Shown here: positions 52,847 to 64,000 of the stretch, one piece after another | How positions within the stretch are numbered: the first letter of the stretch is position 1 | How the letters are laid out: each line of letters opens with the position of its first letter | Assembly (NCBI GenBank): GCA_036346395.1 | Contig: CM070611.1 | Span: forward strand, 27,600,473-27,664,472 | Length of the DNA: 64,000 nt | From: Hsuehochloa calcarea | Taxonomy: Eukaryota; Streptophyta; Magnoliopsida; Poales; Poaceae | Direction of reading: 5' to 3' | Program-made: the position numbers and the translations under genes | Notes under the pieces: model-generated | Database searches by the model: none | Seen by the model: only the letters and a program-made list of their open reading frames with translations | Told to the model about the DNA's origin: nothing

Positions 52847-54738
52847 ATGGCAATGAACAAGTATTCCACCAAGCCTCCAGTTTTTGATGGTCTGGATTAC
52901 CCCTTCTGGAAGAGCCGAATGGAAACTTACATCCAGGCTCAGGGGTATGCCATCTGGAGAAAGGTGAAGGTTAGATTTGCTGTTCCTGCCGATGAGAACA
53001 TCAATGCTGGAAACATGGCTGATGTTGAGGCAAATGCTAAGGCAAGGAACATAATCATTCAGGGCTTAAGCAGAAGTGAGTTTGATCGTATTTCTCATTT
53101 GATTTCGCTACGACATCCGGTGACCCTCGATGCATACCATGAGGGCACCACTCGATTAAGACGGTTCGACAAGACCAGTTCAAGCGTGAATACTGATGAA
53201 ATTTGAGATGCTTCTTTGGTGAATCTTTAGATGAGTGCTTTTCGGCGTTTTCACAAGATTTTGAGCAACCTCCGAGCGGTCGGTCTTATATACCCGACTC
53301 GGATAACGCCGACAGATGCTTTACGCACTTGATCTTCGTGTTTGGGAGATGAAAGTGACTACCATCAAAGATAGCACGGACCTCTCGACCACGACTCTTG
53401 ATGCGCTTTACTCGCGTCTCAAGACTCACGAGATTGACATTGTCTCTCGAAGGTCGAAGTCTGTCGATGGCTTTAGTCACCGATCCCACGGATCTTCTTC
53501 TCGAGTCGACACGTGGGTTCTCCTAGTCGCTCTCTGTGACATAGCGATGATCGATTAGGCGACTTGAGGATGAATGCTAGCCCTCCTAGCTCGGAAGTTT
53601 TCCCATGCTTACAAGAGGAGGAGGGATGGTAAAAGAGGAGGTCCTGTGATTTGTTTCGAGTGTGGTGGCCCCAACCACATCCGAGCAAGCGCCCCAAGCT
53701 TGGGAAGGGCAAAGGTGACTATGGCGGTCCAAGCAAGAACGACTACATCGACAAGAACCGCAACACGAAGCCCTCAGCACCTGACCAAGGCAAGAAGAAG
53801 TTCCGCAACTTTGGGAAGGCTAAGAAGCTATTCCATCGCGTCCTCACCGCCTCGGCCAACCGGACACCGGCCGAGGTGGAGGGGTGGAGTAACGATGATG
53901 GGAAGGGCGATCATGATCCCAAGGACGGCAACTTCTCCGGCATGTGCTTCATGGCCCTCGGGCGAATCGAGCGACAACAGTGAGTGTACTCGACTCAGGC
54001 GAGGTAAGTCCCACTTATGACCAGCTTAATGATGCTTTTCTTAAGCTAGGTAGATTCCATGCTAAGTCTAGGGCTAAGTGTGCTGGGTTGGAGAAGGAAG
54101 TAGCTAGACTATCACGGGAGCTTACTTTACTTACATCTGCTCCCTCCCGTGATGAATGTGACACATCTTTGTGGTTTGATTGATGATATGGAAAAACTAA
54201 GGACCTTACATGATAGTGTGTCCTCTGAACTTGACATGATTAAGGTAGAGAACATTAGCCTTCTTGTTTGAATTAGAGATGAGTAGGGTAGCACCTCCTT
54301 CATCCACTCTTGTTGAGGCTATCGCTTGCACCTCATGTGAGGTTAAGGACAATTCGTTTAGAGGTCTTTATACCATGTTGCTTGATCTCACTGAAACTTG
54401 TGAAAATTGTAATAATCTCAAAATGAACCTAAAGCAGGCAGATCACAAAATTGTTTGAATTCAAAGTCAAGCTACTAGAGCCTATTGTTTCTTGTTTAAA
54501 GCTGTCCTAAGTTAATCACAATTAGAATCAGATCTAAGCAGTTTCAAGAAATGATTGATCACAAGAATAAAAATTGGCTCAAGATGCTTCTAAGGACCCT
54601 GTTAGCTCACCTTGCAATCATTGTAATAAACTAAAATGTGATTTGGTTGCTTTGGATGAAAAATGTGTGAAGCTAACTAAGGACCTTCTAGAGACACAAT
54701 CATCTGCTTGTATTGTGTGTGCTGGGAAGAAGCCTAAG
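52847..54738 (+). pseudogene. Copia-2B gag, cut off at the junction with gypsy
   Basis: Starts MAMNKYSTKPPVFDGLDYPFW at 52847 and runs open for 119 codons, better preserved than 2A. The zinc-knuckle region (CFECGGPNHIRA, 53655-53695) and Cys-x2-Cys coiled coil (CTSCEVKD, CNHCNKLKCDL) follow with some frameshifts. It stops after [11 protein letters not shown] near 54738, where gypsy reverse transcriptase begins. The second knuckle, all of pol and the 3' LTR of this copy are absent. Confidence 0.85.
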
Positions 54739-56062
54739 GACCTTGTTCATGAACCTCATGAATTCGGTATTCATGGAGTATTTGGATAAGTTTGTCGTGG
54801 TCTTCATCGATGATATTCTCATCTATTCCAAGAATGATGAGGAACATGATGAGCATTTGAGGCTTGTATTAGGCAAGCTTCGTGAGCATCAGCTGTATGC
54901 GAAGTTCAGCAAGTGCGCATTCTGGTTTAAGGAAGTGGCTTTCTTGGGTCATATTCTTTCAGCAGGAGGCGTAGCCATTGATCCTAGTAAGATCAGCGAT
55001 GTTCTTTCTTGGGTTCAGCCTACTTCGGTAACCGAAGTGCGGAGTTTTCTTGGTTTAGCGGGATATTATCGCCGTTTTATCGAGAACTTCTCCAAGATCG
55101 CGAAGCCGATGACGGAGTTGCTCAAGAAGGGCAAGAAGTTCTTATGGTCCGACGCTTGTGAGGAAAGTTTCCAAGTACTCAAGAAGCGTTTGACCACCGC
55201 TCCCGTCCTCGTCTTTCCCGATATTCGTCGAAGCTTCGATGTCTTTTGCGATGCTTCTCGCCGAGGACTCGGTTGTGTCCTTATGCAAGAAGGCAAGGTA
55301 GTGGCCTACGCATCAAGGCAATTGAGACCTCATGAACTCAACTACCCTACCCATGACTTAGAATTAGCTGCTGTGATTCATGCACTTAAGATTTGGCGAC
55401 ACTACCTAATCGGTAATCGCTGTGAAGTGTATTCGGATCACAAAAGCCTAAAGTATTTGTTCACCCAACAAGATCTGAACCTCAGGCAAAAGAGATGGTT
55501 GGAGTTGATCAAGAACTATGACATGGGTATTCACTATCATCCGGGCAAGGCTAATGTCGTTACCGATGCGCTCAGTCGCAAAGCGCACTGCAATGCCTTG
55601 TTGCTCCAGGAGCGTCAGCCCACCCTTCTGAAGGAATTTCAGCGTCTCAACTTGGGATTGGTTAAGCATGGTTCCCTTGCTGCCCTGGTTGTGCAACCAA
55701 CCTTGGTGCATCGGATTAAGATCGCTCCGCAAACAGATGCTGGAGTGAGCCGCATCAAGGAAAATATCAAGAACGGAACAGCCAAGTGCTTCTCTAAGAA
55801 TGAGCATGGTGTTGTAAGGTTCGGGCAACGCCTTGTAGTTCCAAAGGACATGGAGTTGCGGGATTTGATTCTCCGCGAAGCCCATGATTCGCCTTTGTCT
55901 ATTCATCCCGGGGCCACAAAGATGTATCAAGATCTCCGTCAGGGATTTTCGTGGACCCGAATGAAGAGGGAAACTACGAAGTTCGTTGCTGAGTGCGACG
56001 TATATCGTCGTGTCAAGGCCGAGCATCAGCGTCCAGCAGGACTGCTTCAGCCTTTGCCTATT
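54739..56062 (+). pseudogene. Gypsy G1 pol: end of reverse transcriptase, RNase H, start of integrase
   Basis: One uninterrupted frame of about 440 codons, the longest retroelement frame here. It begins inside reverse transcriptase ([16 protein letters not shown], then the catalytic FIDDILIYS), lacking the N-terminal two-thirds. The thumb ([16 protein letters not shown]), RNase H ([43 protein letters not shown]) and [17 protein letters not shown] follow. The integrase zinc-binding region has [18 protein letters not shown], but the final C-x2-C reads CDVY, losing one Cys ligand. It ends at PLPI where the G2 LTR begins. Confidence 0.88.
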
Positions 56063-59000
56063 TGTAACATCCCAAATTGGGTTTGTGTTTCAAATGTAAT
56101 AAAAATGAGGATAAATTAAAACTTTTGCTGCCTCATGTATTGTTACAGTGTTTGAAACCTCTTTCCTTTAATTGGTGGAAATTAAAACTCAAAATTTCCC
56201 CAATTAAATTCAAGTCATAAATCTCCTCAATGAAAATCTGGTGCTCAACCCCTAAAAATAATTTTCATTGGACCTAGGAGTGATGTTTAACACCTCGTAA
56301 TTATTTCATAATTTTGAGAAATTATTTGATAATTTTTGAGACAAGTCAAACATTAGTCAAACTCCTAAAATAGCCTTCTGGAATTTTTAGAGGAAAAATG
56401 CAGTGCATAAAAGTCTCTGAAAATTTTATGTAAGGTTAATCATCCAGTAAGCAACCTCCAGTTAAAATTCATAATTTTTGGAGCTTGTTTGCTATCTCAA
56501 TTAATTATCCTAACTCATTTCGAAGAATAACTCAAAAATCAATCTTTCTTTGTTCTTGGGGTTCAATCAAACTCGGGTTCGAGCCATCGGACTCGATCGA
56601 TCAACTAATCGCGCACCGACTCACCGCCTCGGCGCTTTCAATCTCGATCGTTAGATCTCGATCGTGCGGTCTGCGCTCTGAGGTAACGTTCGGACCATCC
56701 GAGCGCGCTGATCCATTTGAACCGTTGTATTCTAAATCAACGGCTCACGATCGCGTGAACGTTCGGACCGTCCGAACGCCTCGCGCAATATGAACCGTAG
56801 GATCCAAATCAACGGCTCAGGCTAAAATGGACGCTCAAACCGTTCTAATCACCCCGTTGCTTTTGGACCGTCCGATTTCAATCCGACGGTGGATGAGTCG
56901 TCTCCTTCCTCGGGTCGGAGCGCGCTCTGAGTCAAGCAATGGCGTGAGCAGAGGAGAAGAGCGCAGCGTTGAGTCACCTCCGTGGTCGCCTTTAAACGGC
57001 TAGCTCTGCGCGCATTAAATGCACGTCGTGCTCCTCCCTCAGAAGTCCATGGTTCAACTGCTCCCGTCGCTCTCAAGCGCCTCATGGCGATTGACCGAGG
57101 AGGAATATCGCCGCTGCTCTCGCCATTCTCAGCTATTTAAGCTCCTTTGCTTCACCCTTGGCTTCCTTTAGCACTTCCACCACTCCAGCTAGCACTCACG
57201 AGCTTGGTTGAGCTGCAATTTTTCGAAATCCATTCGGCCGCCATTGTTGAGTTTGGAGTTTCGGTGAAGGCGGTACAGCAGGGGTTCTCTCCTTCCAATT
57301 TTTGCTCCCTCTGCTCCACCTTTACTATCTGAAGCTTAACCTCACTCAATTTGGTTCTTTTCGTTCGAGGTTGGATTGAATTTGGATTTCCCCTTTCGGT
57401 AGAAGTCCCCATTCTTCTTCGTTAGAGTCAATCAACCTTTCTCTGTGCGTTCTCTGGGCTCAGGTAACTTCTTATTAGTCCCTAGTTGCTTGGCACTCGC
57501 TTCCTTGAACCGCAGCAGAGCTCATTTGCTATTTTCGTTTTTGACCGGTTTCGGTCATCTCTGTCATCTCCGGCTTGCGGCGTTCTAGAACGCCGCAATG
57601 AAATTTTTGGTTCCTTTGGGTGCGCAAGATTGTTAGCAACCCATTTTGGGCATTTGCTCACACCGCGCGGCGAGTCGTCGGCGATGATCCTCCTTCACCG
57701 CTGCTTTGTCGGATGAAAACGAGGACGAAGCGTTTGAACGACGTTCACCGTGGACCGCTGGATCCAAGATCAACGGTCCCGATTCGAATGAACGTTCGGA
57801 CCATCCGAAGGTTCGATCCGTGTGGACCGCTGGATCCAAGATCAACGGATCCTATGCGTGTGACGCTCGGGCCGCCCGACGCCCCGATCTGACGTGAACC
57901 GCTGGATCCGGATCCAACGGTGAGCGCTTAGGGTTTGTGAGTCCGCGCGCATTCGGTAGCCGGGGCTTGGGCCGTTGGATCCAAGATCAACGTCCCCCTC
58001 CGCCACGCCATTTCTAAATTCGATTTTCCGAAGGATTTAGTTATCAATGAAAAATGTGATAACTTGTAAAATGTATAACTAATTCATTTCAAATCCTTTT
58101 CGCTGATTCAAATTTTGTTGGTTATTTTTAACTAAACTTTAATCTAAAAATGTTTTCAACCCCAAGATAGCTCCGTAAATTGTTGCTAATGAATAGTAGC
58201 ATTTTGATTTATAAAAGCTGAGCAAAATTGTTTTGGCCATATCTTTTGCATTGAGAATCCAAATTAATTGGTTCTTGTTGCTAAATTCTTTATAAATCAT
58301 TATCTTGCTACTGTAAAATTTTTAGGGTTTTTGGAGAAGGTTTACTGTTGGGTCTTTGCATTTTATTCTCTCTTATCGTTTGTTTTTCGCTTTCTCGTTA
58401 GGATCCGAAGAGCACTTTGACGTTATTGTTGATCCTCAAGAAAGACTCGACCCACAAAGCAAGCGTGCAACATATTTGATCATAAATGTCCCATTACTCT
58501 CTAAGTCTAATATCTTGTTTACAAACTTTATGTATGCATTGCTTTTGTGTCCAATTATTTTTGCCTTGCTTAGAGGTAGCTATTCCTAATGCATTGTTGC
58601 CATTAAAATGTTATCCCCTGCCACAACCATAAGTTATTATCATCGCTGGTGAATTAGAGCCTGGTGATTTAATTATGCTCTTTACTTGCCTTTGCGATGT
58701 CATGCTTAGAAATGCTTAGCTACCAGGTAGAATTGGGCGGTTATCGACTTAGTCGATGACCTTGATCACACAAATCATTTTGTTTATTTTTGGTTCAGCA
58801 CCTTATGCTTTTGTTTTGTAAAAACCGAAAATGAAACAAAATGATTCGACTTCGGCACAATGGCATGTTGGTGTGATTGTTGGGTGTGACAAGGAAAGGT
58901 GCCCAGGTCCCTAAGGACCGAATTGTTGCTTGCGCCATTGATCCAAGCACTTTTGCGTACTAACCACATGAGGGTTATATGGGACCCCTCTTGACCTAGT

Positions 59001-60182
59001 ACTTTGGAGTGTGTTATCTCCGAGTCGCAGGAGAAGCGTTGTGTGTGTTGTGTGAAAAAGGAATTGTGTTCTTGTGTTTGGGTGTGCGGTGGTGGAGTTT
59101 CCGGGATGGACTCTCCACCTCGAGGGGCGTCGCAGTTGTCCGAGGCTTTACCCGTGAGGGGTAGTTGTCCGAGGCTGGGCCACGACCCCGACACAACGTA
59201 TGGGTTTCTATCCATACGGGCGACTCGAAGGTAATACATAATATTGGAAAAGTCTCGTAGGACTTAGCCGTGCCGGCATACCTAAGGAAGTGTGCTTAAT
59301 CATGTGGCAAAAAGGCGGTCTGGCGTGTGGGTAAAATGGTACACCCTGCAGGGATAAAACTATTCGAATAGCCCCGTCCTAGGTTATGGACACGCTTGGG
59401 GATTTCCCGCAAGATCTAGACTTGAACAACTATTTTTGTTTTAAAATTAAAACTTGACATGGTTGGCATGAATGGGTAATTCATGCTATTGTGGTGGCTA
59501 TTGGGTTAGCCACTTCGGGATCTGCTTTCTTCGTTGTTGATACTTGATTACTACTGTTTTTATCAAACAAAAATCAGATTGCAAAGTTGCCTTCAATCTA
59601 TTACATTATTGCAAATAAAACTTGCTTTATGCTTACAAACTTGAGTCCCAGCCTGCTCCACTTAAATAAGCTTGCATGTAGTTATTGTATAGATCTGTTA
59701 TCATTCTTATATATCTTAAGTAGTACATTCAAAGTACTCATCCAACTTTTTGTCAAATGCTTTTGTTTGCAGAGGAAGAAGGTGAGCCCCAAGGGCCTCA
59801 CTTTTGTGAAATGTGCTGTGGATTCGACGACTAGCTTGGCGGTCCGTTCGGTTGCCTTGTGGGTTAAAGGCACACTGATTGGCTCTTTTGGTTTATGGCC
59901 ATCTTATGGCACTTTTGCTTCCGCTGTTAAATTTCTTTATGTATTATGTCATTTGGCCGGTTGGCCTCTCTTTTGTAATAACTATCCTTTATGTATGTCA
60001 TCTTCTGGTTGTTGTTTTTGCTTCGGTTCTATGTGAATGAATGGAATTGATGCATGAACTTTGTAAAGAGGTGTGTATACTGCACTCTGGGAAGTATACA
60101 TGTCTCGAGTCTCGGATTATCTGATTTGTGATGCTAGGACCAAGTGGTGGTTAAGATTACAAGCCGGATAAACCGGTCTCAA
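56063..60182 (+). repeat. 5' LTR of G2 (about 4120 bp)
   Basis: Starts TGTAACATCCC; ends near GGTCTCAA (decayed from TCTCACA). It contains repeats of CGTTCGGACCGTCC-like palindromes (56690-56870) and of CCGCTGGATCCAAGATCAAC (four or so copies, 57745-57995). It lacks the 29-bp array of the G1 LTR. TATA-like TATTTAA at 57134-57140. Confidence 0.83.
57134..57140 (+). promoter_or_regulatory. TATA-like box of the G2 LTR
   Basis: TATTTAA in the same context as 37036-37043 of G1. Confidence 0.5.
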
Positions 60183-60188
60183 AGGTTT

Positions 60189-60199
60189 AGTATCGAGCC
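60189..60199 (+). promoter_or_regulatory. Degraded primer binding site of G2
   Basis: TAGTATCGAGC against TGGTATCAGAGC in G1. The CAG of the consensus reads CG here, another case of the CAG/CTG anomaly. Confidence 0.6.
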
Positions 60200-61065
60200 A
60201 TACTTGATCGTAGTAACCCAAGTCGTTGTCGCTTAGGATATTTTGGAAAATATTATTTTCAAAGTATTAAATGATTTTTGAAAGCTTAAGGAATTCTCAG
60301 ATTTTATTCCTTACCTATCTTAGCTTTCTCCTCTCATCTTACTCTAATTTGAGTTTTGAAAATTGTTTACCTCTTCTTTCTTCAAAGAGAGTGTTATCGA
60401 TTAAATGGATTTTGGGAACCACTGAGTTTGGCAAATTGAAGTGCTTAGGGTTTTGAAGTTTCGGATCAAGATTTGGCTAGAGGCTTGATGCGGAATCGAC
60501 AAAGACGCTTCAATTTCCAGACAGCGAGCTCAATGGTTTCTGATGGGACCACTGAGCTTGGCGAGTTGAAGTGTGCCAGATTTTGTAGTTTCTAGGATGG
60601 AAGACTTCGGCTGAAGCTTGGATGCAAAATCACTACAGCAACCTCAATTTCCGGACAGCAAGCTCGATGGTTTCTAATGGGGTAGAAAATGAGAGGTTAA
60701 TCAACTAAAACTTGTGGGAATAGAAGGGTAAGATGTGATACTAGTTAGCTATGTATCTAACACTATTTTTGCTAATTTAGCCTTGATCTTAAGTGGTATT
60801 AGATCTTACCTTGATCTTCTGATTTTTATCTTCTCAATCAATTACTCGTTCATTCAATACGGGTTAGTTGCGTTGGGAAGTTGAGCTTTGGTTTGATGAT
60901 TCATTGCGGTTTTTGGAGTCTTTTTATTAGCCTGTTGAAGTTTACATACTTGCTGTTGTTGGCTTTCGATTAGAGTGATGTTCCATTCCCCTAGTCGTTA
61001 GCTTTTTGCTTCATTTCGGCTTTGATTTTCGGGTTTAGTTTTTAACCCAAGTTTCTTGTAACAGG
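60200..61065 (+). other. Leader of G2 with a 130-bp tandem repeat
   Basis: Homologous to 39831-40696. Repeat units begin at 60424 (GAGTTTGGCAAATTGAAGTG) and 60554 (GAGCTTGGCGAGTTGAAGTG). No coding potential. Confidence 0.75.
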
Positions 61066-62110
61066 ATGGCCGGACGCACTCGTAGCGGCCAAGGCCAGTC
61101 AACTGGTCTGGACGAGGATCTTCCTCCTCCTCCGACCATGGCCGAGGTCCTTCTCCAGATCGAGCGCAACCGCGAGAGGGCATGAGGTTCTTACGGGCGT
61201 CATCGCGCGCAACACTTCCGCCCTTACCAGTGCTTCAGGATCTGGGCAAGGGGGTGGACACCAGTCGCGTGGGGGACTTGCGGAGTTTCTTCGCACCCAG
61301 CCACCCACGTTCTCGTGTCCGAGGACCGCTGACGCAGACGATCGCCGTGCGGTGGAGCGCAAGCCGCATAGCGCAGCTGCTGTGGAGCACGAAAGGCGCT
61401 ATTCGCATCGCACCACCGGAGGGTGCAGCTTTGTCTTGGTGGGAGAGCTTTCTCGCCATACACTTGGACGGCCACACCGCTCACTTGGGAGGAGTTCCGA
61501 TCGCCTTCCGTCGAGTCACATTCCTTCCTACCGATGAGGTCAAGAAGAAGGAGTTCTTGTCGCTCGGACAAGGACGTCTCTCGCGCATGAAGTACCTATC
61601 TGAGTTCAACCATTTGGCTCGTTATGCTCCGGAGGAGGTGGCCACTGATGAGGCCAAGCAAGAGAAGTTCAAGGATGGTTTGTCTGAGGAGCTTGAGGAC
61701 AAGCTATCTATCGTTGACTTCTCTGATTTCCAGGCCTTGGTGGACAAGGCCATCGTTGCTGAGCACGCAGGGAGAGCACTTGTGGATTCCCGCAAGCGCA
61801 AGTGGGAGGCCCACAAGTCGTAGCAGCCGCTCTTTCCGCTCCGTGTTGGGCGCCTCTCGGGGTTCCGTCCTCGGCCTTCAAGACCCAAGAGATCGTCAAG
61901 ACCTACCCTCGTCCTTCGCAGCCGTGCCCCAATCACGTGCACTGCGAGTCGGCCAGAGGCCTCCGACAATCATGGGATGTCACCTGCTTCTTCTGCAACA
62001 ACAAGGGGCATTATGCAAATAATTGCCCCAAGAAGACAGGAGCAGCCCCTCGTCCTAATGGAGGACGCGGGCAAGGAGGTAGTTCTTCTCAGGACCTGAA
62101 GATGGTCCCT
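61066..62110 (+). pseudogene. G2 gag
   Basis: Starts MAGRTRSGQGQS at 61066. Retrotrans_gag pieces: GAALSWWESF, KKKEFLSLGQGRLSRMKYLSEFNHLARYAPEEV, LSEELEDKLSIVDFS. A complete CCHC knuckle CFFCNNKGHYANNCPK is at about 61984-62030. Frameshifted near 61180, 61320 and 61820. G2 keeps the knuckle Cys that G1 has lost. Confidence 0.82.
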
Positions 62111-62570
62111 ACTACCCAAGGCATGGGTAGTGACCTCATCTCAGCGGAGGAAGCACAGGAGGCACCTGACGTCGTGTTGGGTACGCTTTCCGTTAACTCT
62201 CATTCTGCTACTGTATTGTTTGATTCAGGAGCATCTCATTCTTTTGTTTCTGAGTCTTTTGCTGCTGTTAGTAAGCTCCTCTTTACTCCATTGTTGGTCC
62301 CGTTGCTCATCCGCTCTCTTGGTTCGGAGATGAGAGCTGAGTTGGAGTGTAGGGATGTCCCAATCGAGATCGAGGGAGTGAGATTCTTTGCGAACCTTAT
62401 CCTCCTTCATTCAGCAAGTTTAGATGTAATTCTTGTTATGGATTGGTTGTCTCAGCATAAGGGACAAATCGATTGCGCCAAGAAGTGTGTCTCTCTATCT
62501 AGTCTTTCCGGGTTAAGCAGTTCGCTAAGGCTCGCTAGGTCCGCATCTCTTCGCGCTTGAAGCGAAGCCC
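62111..62570 (+). pseudogene. G2 aspartic protease
   Basis: Retropepsin-like domain in the frame continuing from gag: LGTLSVNSHSATVLFDSGASHSFVS, with the catalytic Asp-Ser-Gly near 62222-62230, then VILVMDWLSQHKGQIDCAKK. It cleaves the polyprotein. The frame ends at a stop near 62558, before reverse transcriptase. This protease region is missing from G1. Confidence 0.8.
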
Positions 62571-64000
62571 ACTCTAGATATTAGTGAAGTCCCCACAGTT
62601 CGTGACTTCATTGATGTCTTTCCTGAAGATATTCCAGGGATGCCACCAGTTCGAGACCTAGAGTTTGTCATAGAGTTGGTTCCCGGTACTGTCCCGATTT
62701 CAAAGAGGCACTATCGGATGCCACCGAACGAGTTGGTGGAATTGAAGAAGCAACTGAGTGAGCTGCAAGAAAAAGGTTTCATCCACCCTAGCTCATCTCC
62801 GTGGGGTTGTCCTGCAATCTTCGTAAAGAAGAAGGACAATACTTTGCGCATGTGCGTTAATTACCGTCCGCTTAATGAAGTCACGGTAAAGAACAAGTAT
62901 CCATTGCCCCGCATCGATGATCTCTTTGATCAATTAACTGGAGCTCGAGTATTCTCCAAGATTGATTTGAGAATGGGATATCATCAAGTTCGGATACGAC
63001 CTGAGGATATTCCAAAGACGGCTTTCTCTACTCGCTACGGCTTGTATGAGTATACCGTCATGTCATTTGGCCTAACCAATGCTCCCGCCTTGTTCATGAA
63101 CCTCATGAATTCGGTATTCATGGAGTATTTGGATAAGTTCGTCGTGGTCTTCATCGATGATATTCTCATCTATTCCAAGGACGATGAGGAACATGCTGAG
63201 CATCTGAGGCTTGTGTTGGGCAAGCTTCGTGAGCACCACCGTATGCAAAGTTCGACAAGTCGCGATTCGGTTGAAGGAAGTGGACTTCCTGGGCCATGTT
63301 CTTTCAGCAGGAGGCGTGGCCGTTGACCCTAGCAAGGTCAGCGATGTTCTTTCATGGGTTCAGCCTACTTCGGTAACCGAAGTGCGGAGTTTTCTCGGTT
63401 TAGCGGGATATTATCGCCGTTTTATCGAGAACTTCTCCAAGATCGCGAAGCCGATGACGGAGTTGCTCAAGAAGGACAAGAAGTTCTTGTGGTCCGATGC
63501 TTGTGAGGAAAGCTTCCGAGTACTCAAGAAGCGTCTGACCACCGCTCCCGTCCTCGTTCTTCCCGATATCCATCGAGGTTTCGATATCTTTTGCGATGCT
63601 TCTCGTCGAGGGCTCGGTTGCGTCCTTATGCAAGAAGGCAAGGTAGTGGCCTATGCATCAAGGCAATTGAGACCTCATGAACTCAACTATCCTACCCATG
63701 ACTTGGAGTTGGCCGCGGTGATCCATGCACTTAAGATTTGGCGACATTACCTGATCGGTAATCGTTGCGAAGTGTATTCGGATCACAAGAGCCTAAAGTA
63801 TTTGTTCACCCAACCAGATCTGAACCTCAGGCAAAAGAGATGGTTGGAGTTGGTCAAAGATTATGACATGGGTATTCACTACCATCCGGGCAAGGCTAAT
63901 GTCGTTGCCGATGCGCTCAGTCGCAAAGCGCATTGCCATGCCTTGTTGCCCCAGGGGCGTCAACCCACCCTTCTGAAGGAATTCCAGCGTCTCAACTTAG
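62571..64000 (+). pseudogene. G2 reverse transcriptase and RNase H (partial)
   Basis: Open frame 62640-63326: [23 protein letters not shown] (the usual start of gypsy reverse transcriptase), [42 protein letters not shown], and the catalytic [10 protein letters not shown] frameshift near 63235 (CATCAGCTGTATGC in G1, CACCACCGTATGC here) breaks the thumb. From about 63300 another frame restores [17 protein letters not shown], the RNase [18 protein letters not shown] and YSDHKSLKY to the window end. It continues past 64000. Confidence 0.85.

Larger units (their letters stand above)
36034..56062 (+). mobile_element. Ty3/gypsy element G1, interrupted twice
   Basis: 5' LTR 36034-39813, primer binding site, leader with a tandem repeat, and gag up to 41745. 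Then comes a Copia-2 array (41746-54738), then G1-type reverse transcriptase, RNase H and the start of integrase (54739-56062), cut by G2. Reverse transcriptase before integrase is the Ty3/gypsy order. The sequence and LTRs near 4 kb suggest a Tekay/Del-type chromovirus, which is a tentative call. About 985 bases of pol (62108-63093 in G2 coordinates) are missing at the Copia-2 junction. Whether both halves belong to one original insertion is inferred from order and family only. Confidence 0.7.
56063..64000 (+). mobile_element. Ty3/gypsy element G2, 5' part (runs off the window)
   Basis: 5' LTR 56063-60182, degraded primer binding site, leader, gag, protease, reverse transcriptase and RNase H. 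Integrase and the 3' LTR lie beyond base 64000. It is the same family as G1 but a distinct subfamily by LTR content. The LTR terminus cuts the G1 integrase frame exactly after a codon (…CTATT then TGTAAC), consistent with a normal nested insertion; the predicted duplication is CTATT. Confidence 0.83.

Noticed and set aside
55448..56026. 192-codon minus-strand frame
   Set aside because: Antisense to the well-supported gypsy RNase H/integrase frame.

Overview
This window is nuclear DNA of a flowering plant, almost certainly a grass. The evidence is spliced plant genes with GC-rich first exons, a single-exon plant subtilase, and LTR retrotransposons that all use a tRNA-iMet-like primer binding site (TGGTATCAGAGC or TGGTATCGAGC). 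PIF/Harbinger-, hAT- and TRIM-type elements are also present. Most of the sequence is nested, decaying transposons. I see two host genes worth the name, one complete captured exon, and several remnants. No rRNA, tRNA, CRISPR array or bacterial-type operon is present.

Region by region. (1) 1-15421, minus strand: a tandem array of a Sirevirus-like Ty1/copia family (Copia-1), read as internal region / LTR / complete internal region / LTR, with the middle LTR (3720-5478) shared. A 699-bp TRIM element with a 5-bp target duplication sits inside its reverse transcriptase. The array's right end abuts a truncated LTR of the same TRIM family. (2) 15517-26142: a captured gene fragment, then a seven-exon host gene (17625-25964, plus strand, 254 aa, coiled-coil). 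Its large introns hold an internally deleted hAT-like element, an LTR-like repeat, and a PIF/Harbinger-like element carrying the first exon of eIF3 subunit L. (3) 26143-31000: repeats, a possible solo LTR, a Tourist-like MITE and a decayed copia gag. (4) 31021-33294, minus strand: an intact 757-aa subtilisin-like serine protease. (5) 34238-36033: remnant of a third copia family (Copia-3), cut by a Ty3/gypsy element. (6) 36034-64000: gypsy element G1 is interrupted in gag by a second tandem copia array (Copia-2, 41746-54738, plus strand). G1 sequence reappears in reverse transcriptase and is then interrupted in integrase by a second gypsy element, G2 (56063 to beyond the window end).

The transposons are not a working set. 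Nearly all have frameshifts. Comparing near-identical copies shows that many length differences fall at CAG/CTG trinucleotides, where one copy typically reads CG. CAG/CTG are CHG methylation sites in plants, so part of the apparent decay may be a sequencing artefact rather than mutation. The two host genes do not show this.

The most notable structures are: two LTR-sharing tandem retrotransposon arrays; an exact nine-unit, 29-bp hairpin repeat inside a gypsy LTR; family-specific palindrome arrays near both ends of the copia LTRs; a post-pol tandem repeat conserved between two copia families; a PIF-like element that captured eIF3l; and a tandemly duplicated splice acceptor in the host gene. I found no convincing new enzymatic system.
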